Part shown: positions 34,186 to 39,670 of the stretch, piece after piece
How positions within the stretch are numbered: position 1 is the stretch's first letter
Layout of the letters: every line of letters begins with the position of its first letter
Assembly: GCA_002683655.1 (NCBI GenBank)
Contig: NYTS01000093.1
Location: forward strand, 1 to 39,670
Length of the DNA: 39,670 nucleotides
Direction of reading: 5' to 3'
Origin: Deltaproteobacteria bacterium
Lineage (GTDB): Bacteria > SAR324 > NAC60-12
Notes under the pieces: model-generated
Database searches by the model: none
Told to the model about the DNA's origin: nothing
What the model saw: the letters and a program-made list of their open reading frames with translations, nothing else
Position numbers and translations under genes: made by a program

Positions 34186-35480
34186 GTACTGAACTAAGAC
34201 TTCCTCGGCTTGGAGAGACAATGGAGGAGGGGATTGTTGTTACTTGGAATCTTTCGGAGGGTGAGGGTTTTGAGCGGGGGGATACCTTGCTGGAAGTGGA
34301 AACTGATAAAATGGTTGCCGAAGTTCCAGCTCTGGAGTCTGGAACCCTGATGGAAATTTTGGTCGAAGAGCAGGCAAAAGTAAAAGTGGGTGACATCCTA
34401 GCGCTAATTGATCCCTCAGAGAAAAGTTCCAGAAAAATTGAGATTCCGGCTAAGACGGAACAGGCTCCCTCACAAAAAAAACCTAAATCTCCCCCTGCCT
34501 CATACGACCCAACGCATTCCTTTGTACATGATGAAAAAGATCAGGACCATATCCGAGCAGTTCCCGGTGCAAGAAGAATAGCCAAACGTGATGGCATCGA
34601 ATTAAAGGCAGTCATGGGAACTGGGCCTGCTGGTAGAATTGAGAGATCTGATGTTGATAAATTCTTTAAAAAAGAACCTGAAGGAGCTTCATTTGAACAA
34701 CCTTTCGGGCCACAAATGGGGCCAGGAGGAGTTCGTTTTCTGAGACGAGGAAACCAAAGCGGTACTCCTCTTGTCTTATTGCACGGCTTTGCCGCGGATC
34801 TGCATTCCTGGAGACTGATCCATGGTCCCTTATCCCGTAATAGAGATGTCATTGCTTTTGAACTCCCTGGGCATGGTGAGTCCAAAGTTTGGCAAGAAAA
34901 TGGGGGATTACAGGCTCTGGCTGAACACCTTGAACAGGTTATAATCGAACTGGAACTAGGGACAGTAGATATTGTTGGTCACTCCCTTGGAGGGGCGATT
35001 GCTGTTTATCTAGCTTCTCAGCAAACCAATATGGTTCGCCGATTGACACTTTTGGCTCCAGTCGGATTTGGCACTGAAATAAATTTGTCTGCTGTCGAGC
35101 CATTTACAGAAGAACTCTCAGAGTCAGAAATCAAGCTTGCTCTGTCTCGCCTTTTTTATGATCTCCGATGGATTAGTAAGGATTTGATTGAAGCAACCAA
35201 GAAAAATTTTGGCAGCTCAAATAGGAGGGCTCAAGCAAAGGATCTATTAAAGAGTATTTTCCCATCCGGAACTCAGGAATGGGATGGCCACAGTTTATTA
35301 TGCAAATTGAATCAACCAGTTCGCATACTCTGGGGAGAAGAAGACTTGATCCTTCCTGTAAGACACCTCAATGGATTACCTGGCTGGGTTGCCCAACACC
35401 GTCTTTCAAAAGTTGGACATGTGCCTCAAATTGAAGCTGCGCCACTACTGTTGAGAATTTTACAGGCTGACCCGGCTTAA
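34182..35480 (+). CDS. acoC: AcoC-like E2: lipoyl, E3-binding and alpha/beta-hydrolase domains
   Basis: The 432-residue E2 differs from pyruvate dehydrogenase E2 by its C-terminal domain. Residues 1-78 are a lipoyl domain with lysine 43 in VETDKMV. About 125-165 is a peripheral subunit-binding domain (VPGARRIAKRDGIELKAVMG). From about 185 an alpha/beta hydrolase fold follows, with LLHGFAADLHSW, nucleophile serine 268 in GHSLGG, an aspartate in WGEEDLILP, and a histidine in KVGHVPQIE. AcoC of acetoin dehydrogenase systems has the lipoyl plus hydrolase-fold combination, which is why I name the cluster acetoin-like. No E3 (dihydrolipoamide dehydrogenase) gene is in the window. Confidence 0.88.
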   Translation: MSTELRLPRLGETMEEGIVVTWNLSEGEGFERGDTLLEVETDKMVAEVPALESGTLMEILVEEQAKVKVGDILALIDPSEKSSRKIEIPAKTEQAPSQKKPKSPPASYDPTHSFVHDEKDQDHIRAVPGARRIAKRDGIELKAVMGTGPAGRIERSDVDKFFKKEPEGASFEQPFGPQMGPGGVRFLRRGNQSGTPLVLLHGFAADLHSWRLIHGPLSRNRDVIAFELPGHGESKVWQENGGLQALAEHLEQVIIELELGTVDIVGHSLGGAIAVYLASQQTNMVRRLTLLAPVGFGTEINLSAVEPFTEELSESEIKLALSRLFYDLRWISKDLIEATKKNFGSSNRRAQAKDLLKSIFPSGTQEWDGHSLLCKLNQPVRILWGEEDLILPVRHLNGLPGWVAQHRLSKVGHVPQIEAAPLLLRILQADPA

Positions 35481-35513
35481 AATTTTTTTGATTCTGACAA
35501 TTCAGGGGAACAC

Positions 35514-37013
35514 ATGCAGAAAAAATATGTCATTGGGGTAGACGGTGGAACTGAGTCGATTCGTGCTGGAGTCTTCGATCTTTTGGGTAACCCCCAAGCC
35601 TTTGCATCTGTCTCTTATCCGACTAATTTTCCAGTTCCCGGTTGGGCAGAACAAGATCCAGAAGACTGGTGGGATGCTCTCGGTGGAGCGGTCCGCCAAG
35701 CAGTGATCGATGCCAAAGTGGGCAAGCAGGAAGTCTTAGGTCTATGTCTGGATACGACTTGTTGCAGTGTTGTGGCCCTAGATGGTGATGGAAAGCCACT
35801 GAGAAACGCCTTGATTTGGATGGACATGCGCTCTGCTCCGCAGACAGAGCAAGTCTTGGCAACGGGTGATCCAGCGCTACAAGTGAATAGTAGTGGAAGT
35901 GGCCCGGTCAGTGCTGAGTGGATGATTCCAAAGTCATTATGGATTCATCAAAATGAGCCTGAAATTTTCCGGAAAGCAGAGACTGTTTGCGAGTTTCAAG
36001 ACTACTTAAATCTTCACCTGACAGGCAAGCGAGTTGCCAGCATCAACAATGTCTCAGTAAGATGGCACTATGGGCCTGGCTGGGGTGGATGGGCGAGTAG
36101 CATGGTTGAAAATTTAGGGATGCCGGAGTTGTTGAAGAAATGGCCAGACACAGTTCTTCGATTGGGCGAAGAAATTGGAGGCTTGACATCAAATGCAGCC
36201 ACGCATTTAGATCTCCAAGAGGGCTTGCCTGTCCTTCAAGGTGGTGCTGATGCTTTTATTGGAATGATTGGTCTTGGTGTCGTAGATCCAGGAAGTCTGG
36301 CATTTATTACAGGTTCTTCTCATCTCCATTTAGGGTTGAGTTCGCGGGCTTTCCACGGTCAGGGAATCTGGGGAACATATGCTGATGCAGTAATCCCTGG
36401 ACTGCATGTGGTTGAGGGTGGTCAAACCTCAACAGGTTCTGTGGTCAGCTGGATTCGCAGAACTTTAGGCAACCCATCCTTCGAAGAATTGAACCAAGAG
36501 GCGGCTCAATTGGAACCTGGATCAGAAGGCGTTATTATTCAGGAGCATTTTCAGGGAAATCGAACTCCTCATACAGATCCCCTTTCGCGGGGCGTCATTA
36601 GTGGACTAACGTTGAAACATGGACGCAGCCATCTATTTCGAGCCACCCTAGAGGGGATTGCGTTTGGAACTGAATTGATCCTTGAAACAATGAGGAATAA
36701 TGGTTTCGCAGCAGAAACTGTTGTCTTGGCGGGAGGGGCCACAAGATCGAGTCTGTGGCCACAAATTCACGCGGATGTTTCCAATTTGCCATTGACTTTG
36801 ACTAAGGTTCCTGACGCACCAGCTTTAGGCTCAGCTATCTTGGCAGCAGTTGGTTCAGGAGCTTACAGTGATATTGGAAGCGCATCTCGGAAAATGGTGC
36901 AGATTGATAGGGTGATCGAGCCAAACCCTGAAACTCATGGTCTTTATCAATCTTTTTATCAAAGTTATCGAGATCACTATCTAGCTATGAAAAACGCCCG
37001 ATCTGGTTTGTGA
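35514..37013 (+). CDS. FGGY-family carbohydrate kinase
   Basis: The 499-residue sugar kinase has the N-terminal phosphate motif GVDGGTESIRAGVFD, the likely catalytic aspartate in LQGGADAFIGMIGLG near residue 245, and the adenosine motif VLAGGATRSSLWPQ near 405. AGGGGA lies well placed before the ATG. It follows the E2 gene by 33 bases. Its motifs are closer to ribulokinase-like or pentulose kinase groups than to glycerol kinase, but I cannot assign the sugar. It would phosphorylate a ketose or polyol in the cytoplasm. Together with DhaKL it gives the cluster two independent kinases. Confidence 0.88.
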   Translation: MQKKYVIGVDGGTESIRAGVFDLLGNPQAFASVSYPTNFPVPGWAEQDPEDWWDALGGAVRQAVIDAKVGKQEVLGLCLDTTCCSVVALDGDGKPLRNALIWMDMRSAPQTEQVLATGDPALQVNSSGSGPVSAEWMIPKSLWIHQNEPEIFRKAETVCEFQDYLNLHLTGKRVASINNVSVRWHYGPGWGGWASSMVENLGMPELLKKWPDTVLRLGEEIGGLTSNAATHLDLQEGLPVLQGGADAFIGMIGLGVVDPGSLAFITGSSHLHLGLSSRAFHGQGIWGTYADAVIPGLHVVEGGQTSTGSVVSWIRRTLGNPSFEELNQEAAQLEPGSEGVIIQEHFQGNRTPHTDPLSRGVISGLTLKHGRSHLFRATLEGIAFGTELILETMRNNGFAAETVVLAGGATRSSLWPQIHADVSNLPLTLTKVPDAPALGSAILAAVGSGAYSDIGSASRKMVQIDRVIEPNPETHGLYQSFYQSYRDHYLAMKNARSGL

Positions 37014-37022
37014 GCACCAGGC

Positions 37023-38972
37023 CTAGTTCATATGTTCAGTCCACTGTTGACTGAGGCGTTTTACAGAAATCCCTGCTTTTTTCATATGTCGATAAATTGT
37101 TTTCCGATCACATCCCATTCGCTTGGAGACTGCTGAGATATTCCAATTCATTTCCTCCAGCAAATCGTAGAGTGAGATTGATTCAGAATCCTGTTCAGAA
37201 GTTGTCGTAAAAGTTCTTGATGGATCAGATTGGCTTTTTCCTCCAAATTGAATTTCTTCGGGCAAGTCTGACACATTGATATGTCCTTCACCAAGAAGTT
37301 TTGCCAATTCAAGAACGTTTTCAAGCTGCCGAATATTACCGGGCCACTCATACTGAAGCAATACCTCTTCAGCTTCCTCCGAGATAGTGGTTACTGATTC
37401 TTTTTGCCCTTTGTGTTGTTTTGCCAGAATTCGATTGATCAACCATTTAAGGTCCTCACGCTCTCTAAGAGCGGGCATCGTGAAAGTAATGCCTGCCACA
37501 CGATAGTATAAATCTTCTCTAAATTCACCAGCTTCTACCAACTCTCTCAAGTTGCGGTGCGAAGCACAAATCACTCTAATATCAATCTGCTTGGTCTTTG
37601 ATGAACCAATTCGCATCACCTCCTTTTCAGCAAGCACTCTAAGCAGTCTAGCCTGCAGATTCAGTGGCATATCCCCAATTTCATCCAAGAAAAGAATTCC
37701 ACCATTCGCCTGTTCGATAAGACCGATTTTGCCTTTTGCCCTGGCTCCTGTGAAGGCACCATTCTCGTAACCAAACAGCTCACTTTCAATTAAGTTTTCA
37801 GGAATGGCTGCACAGTTAATCGCTATGAAAGGACCTGGGACTCTGCGCAATCCGTGAATATACTTTGCGAGAAATTCTTTGCCCGTTCCGGTTTCACCTT
37901 GAAGCAGAATATTAACCTCAGCTTCCACAAGTTTGTCGAGCTTGCGCGCGATGCTCTCCATCCTTTTATCATCTCCATGCAGCACGCCATAAGCTTTGTA
38001 AGGTGTATCTCCAAGAGTGTTTCTGACTGGTTGTCTAGTTTGTATTGCACTGATAAAGTAAGTTTCTCCTTTATGCATACGGACTAACCTTTTATGGACA
38101 GGCATGTTCCGATTCATCATTGGTAGTTCTTCCATTCGCAATTCAAAGTAATCAGACAATAGTTCATTGAGAACTTCATTTCCGTGATGATTGCCCTTTT
38201 CGGGATTTAGCAGAGCCAATGCTTTACTTGTCATCCCAGTGATCCTTCCACTCGAATTTAATGAAATTGCGTAGTCAGGGGCAATCTCCAGGAAGACTGA
38301 GGATTTGCTGAATGTAACAAGCCACTCCGATTTGTAATTGTTTATCAAGGCCGCCATTTCAATTCGGGAGGCCCAGATACTTACTAGTTGTTGGGCAAAC
38401 GATTGAGAGTTTTTAGATCTAGGGGCTTGTAGAGCTGAGACGTCAAGTACAGCTGCCAAATTGCCAAAAGGATCATAGATTGGTGCGGCTGTACAGGTTA
38501 GTGAGATGTGGGAGGCATGAAAGTGATCGGTTTTGTGAACTGTGATCGGTTTCCCAGTGTAGATGCAGGCACCAATGCCATTAGTTCCGACTTTTTCCTC
38601 CAACCATTCTGCTCCAAGGTAAAGACCCGCTTTGCGAAAGTCTGATTCTTTATCAGGATCACAGAGATAATCCAAAGTGACTCCCTGGGAATTTGTTAGC
38701 AAAACCACATAATTATGCCCAACAATTTCCTGGTAGAGAGTTTCGAGGCCGAATCTGGCTGTTCTTAACAAATCTTCAGCTTCATCTACATGTTCACGAA
38801 GATGCTCTTCTGGGAGGATGTAGGCAGATCTCTTCTCAAATGGATTAAGTTCATGGACATTTATGCATCGACGCCAAGAATCAAGAATTTCTTGGTCTCG
38901 ATCCCCTTGGTGGGTCTCATTAATGACACTTTGAATCTCCTCAACGTGGAGCACGTCTTGACGCTGATTCAT
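37023..38972 (-). CDS. acoR: AcoR-like sigma-54-dependent transcriptional activator
   Basis: The 649-residue enhancer-binding protein is built as in AcoR. An N-terminal GAF-like sensor region covers about residues 70-200, with a linker or PAS-like part to about 315. The AAA+ domain has Walker A GETGTGKE and the sigma-54 contact motif GAFTGA, with LFLDEIGDMPL as Walker B. A C-terminal Fis-type HTH (NISAVSKRMGCDRKTIYRHM) ends the protein. GGGGGAGG precedes the ATG. The gene ends ten bases from the FGGY kinase gene, tail to tail, and its upstream region is shared with the third E1 alpha gene. The inducer could be acetoin or the cluster's substrate. Confidence 0.9.
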   Translation of the reverse strand: MNQRQDVLHVEEIQSVINETHQGDRDQEILDSWRRCINVHELNPFEKRSAYILPEEHLREHVDEAEDLLRTARFGLETLYQEIVGHNYVVLLTNSQGVTLDYLCDPDKESDFRKAGLYLGAEWLEEKVGTNGIGACIYTGKPITVHKTDHFHASHISLTCTAAPIYDPFGNLAAVLDVSALQAPRSKNSQSFAQQLVSIWASRIEMAALINNYKSEWLVTFSKSSVFLEIAPDYAISLNSSGRITGMTSKALALLNPEKGNHHGNEVLNELLSDYFELRMEELPMMNRNMPVHKRLVRMHKGETYFISAIQTRQPVRNTLGDTPYKAYGVLHGDDKRMESIARKLDKLVEAEVNILLQGETGTGKEFLAKYIHGLRRVPGPFIAINCAAIPENLIESELFGYENGAFTGARAKGKIGLIEQANGGILFLDEIGDMPLNLQARLLRVLAEKEVMRIGSSKTKQIDIRVICASHRNLRELVEAGEFREDLYYRVAGITFTMPALREREDLKWLINRILAKQHKGQKESVTTISEEAEEVLLQYEWPGNIRQLENVLELAKLLGEGHINVSDLPEEIQFGGKSQSDPSRTFTTTSEQDSESISLYDLLEEMNWNISAVSKRMGCDRKTIYRHMKKAGISVKRLSQQWTEHMN

Positions 38973-39094
38973 TTTTCCTCCCCCAATTGCTTCTAAACCA
39001 GAGTTAATTCTCAGATTCTTCAGTGTAGCTGGCTTAATTTAGATTAAAAAATTAAATTCTTAAATAAAATTTTTTTGAAAGTTTGTTCACAAAT

Positions 39095-39109
39095 CATCAT
39101 TTAATGATG
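39095..39109. promoter_or_regulatory. Palindrome CATCATT-T-AATGATG upstream of acoR-like gene
   Basis: CATCATTTAATGATG has perfect 7-base arms around one base, about 125 bases before the leftward activator start. It may be a regulatory site; its AT content means chance is not excluded. Confidence 0.35.
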
Positions 39110-39367
39110 CGATCATCTAACAGAATTCAATGGTTTTTTCAATGATTTTATTAATTGGTTGCTTAGGAAGTTTAAATTTAGAAAACTTCACTAAAAGTAT
39201 GAAAATCAGAATCAATTTTTGTATCAAGATGTTTTCCAATACTTAGATCTTAAATATGGATTTAACCGAAGATTGTCATTGCGAGTAGTTCAAACTTTGC
39301 GATGATCTCTGGAAAATTGAGCTTATAAAAAGTTGGTTCTAGTCTTCAAAATCTTATTCATCAGAAT

Positions 39368-39412
39368 GGGGCAAATACCCCAAACGCCCCAAAATATATT
39401 CTGTGTTGCCCC
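39368..39412. promoter_or_regulatory. GC-rich inverted repeat GGGGCAA...TTGCCCC, candidate activator site
   Basis: GGGGCAA at 39368-39374 and TTGCCCC at 39406-39412 are complementary and stand out in very AT-rich surroundings. A nested TGGGGC/GCCCCA pair also exists. It lies roughly 55-115 bases before the sigma-54-like element, a normal enhancer distance. Confidence 0.45.
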
Positions 39413-39414
39413 GC

Positions 39415-39440
39415 TTTCTAGTTACTAGAAATTATTCTAG
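39415..39440. promoter_or_regulatory. Iterated TTTCTAG/CTAGAAA palindromes
   Basis: TTTCTAG-TTA-CTAGAAA is a perfect 7-base-arm palindrome and shares its right arm with CTAGAAATTATTCTAG, so three alternating half-sites follow each other. This looks like a clustered protein-binding site upstream of the third E1 alpha gene. Confidence 0.45.
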
Positions 39441-39467
39441 GTTACTGAAATAAATATTGAAAAATAA

Positions 39468-39485
39468 TTGGCATAGAATCTGTCT
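39468..39485 (+). promoter_or_regulatory. Sigma-54-like -24/-12 element before third E1 alpha
   Basis: TTGGCATAGAATCTGTCT has the -24 GG and a -12-like element at the right spacing of ten bases, but GT instead of the usual GC at -12. It is about 75 bases before the ATG. The adjacent sigma-54 activator gene raises its likelihood; the mismatch lowers it. Confidence 0.4.
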
Positions 39486-39557
39486 AAAGAGCACATGACA
39501 AAAAGTCATTTTTTCAAAACTCTGTCACACTCAACATTCAGATTTAGGGAGTAGTAC

Positions 39558-39670
39558 ATGAGCCTAAGTGAATCTAAGTTACTTCAGGCGTATCGAAAGA
39601 TGCGTCAAATCCGAGCCTTTGAGGACCGCGTCCACGACGAGTTTGCCACGGGAGAGATTCCGGGCTTCGT
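39558..39670 (+). CDS. acoA: Third E1 alpha subunit gene, 5' part only (cut by window end)
   Basis: The first 37 codons are visible, beginning MSLSESKLLQAYRKMRQIRAFEDRV. GGGAG lies six bases before the ATG. The first eight codons differ from copy 1 at 26011, then 91 bases are identical to the window edge, including the same G/C-ending codons. It is probably a near-identical duplicate of copy 1 placed under a different, AcoR-adjacent promoter. Whether an E1 beta gene follows cannot be seen. Confidence 0.85.
   Translation, partial: MSLSESKLLQAYRKMRQIRAFEDRVHDEFATGEIPGF
39580..39670 (+). repeat. Direct repeat, right copy (91 bases identical to 26033-26123)
   Basis: This is the right copy of the exact repeat, running into the window edge. 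The offset between copies is 13547 bases, which brackets the whole aco/dha/FGGY/acoR cluster. Confidence 0.95.

Larger units (their letters stand above)
38973..39557. other. AT-rich divergent regulatory region between acoR-like gene and third E1 alpha
   Basis: This 585-base stretch has no plausible gene. It contains several palindromes (39095-39109, 39368-39412, 39415-39440) and a sigma-54-like element, listed separately, consistent with an enhancer-dependent promoter region for the rightward gene. Confidence 0.7.

Noticed and set aside
1-39670. CRISPR array, insertion sequence ends or phage genes
   Set aside because: No spaced short repeats, transposase or integrase genes, or terminal inverted repeats were seen; the only long repeat is the E1 alpha duplication.

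Overview
The window looks like a chromosomal segment of a Gram-negative, probably marine, heterotrophic bacterium. TRAP transporters, a Tat-exported solute-binding protein, 2,3-dihydroxypropane-1-sulfonate (DHPS) catabolism, a sigma-54 activator and an outer-membrane-like protein fit a proteobacterium-like lineage. The background is moderately AT-rich and the gene order is not one I recognise from a model organism. SAR324-like or another uncultivated marine proteobacterial lineage is a guess only.

Region A (about 0.2-10.6 kb) is a near-complete organosulfonate locus. A divergent LacI-family repressor faces two LacI-type palindromes. Then follow a tiny membrane protein, a Tat-type TRAP binding protein (DctP), DctQ, DctM, an HpsN-type histidinol-dehydrogenase-family enzyme, an SDR (HpsO-like), a zinc alcohol dehydrogenase (HpsP-like), and the two subunits of sulfolactate sulfo-lyase (SuyA, SuyB). 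A convergent YeiH-family anion exporter closes the locus. Read together: DHPS is imported, its enantiomers are interconverted by HpsO/HpsP, HpsN oxidises (R)-DHPS to sulfolactate, SuyAB releases pyruvate and sulfite, and YeiH may export the sulfur anion.

Region B (10.8-25.8 kb) is mixed housekeeping. It holds a small secreted protein of three cysteine-pair repeats, a double-length 1880-residue UvrA with four ABC ATPase modules, glycerate 2-kinase, hydroxypyruvate isomerase, a large secreted or outer-membrane-like protein, a glutathionyl-hydroquinone reductase, a tiny three-helix membrane protein, an orphan PAS histidine kinase and a ModF-like double ATPase.

Region C (26.0-39.67 kb) is an acetoin-dehydrogenase-like cluster of unusual composition: E1alpha-1, E1beta-1, AcoX, SDR, DhaK, DhaL, E1alpha-2, E1beta-2, AcoC-like E2 (lipoyl, E3-binding and alpha/beta-hydrolase domains), FGGY kinase, then a divergent AcoR-like sigma-54 activator. 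A third E1alpha gene begins at the right edge. The first E1 pair is strikingly GC-richer than its neighbours. The third E1alpha is identical to the first over all 91 visible bases beyond its first few codons, so a long direct repeat probably brackets the cluster. The combination of ketose-type kinases with a thiamine-dependent C-C cleaving complex suggests a catabolic route for a hydroxy-ketone or ketose that I cannot assign to a described pathway; it is the best candidate here for an undescribed system.
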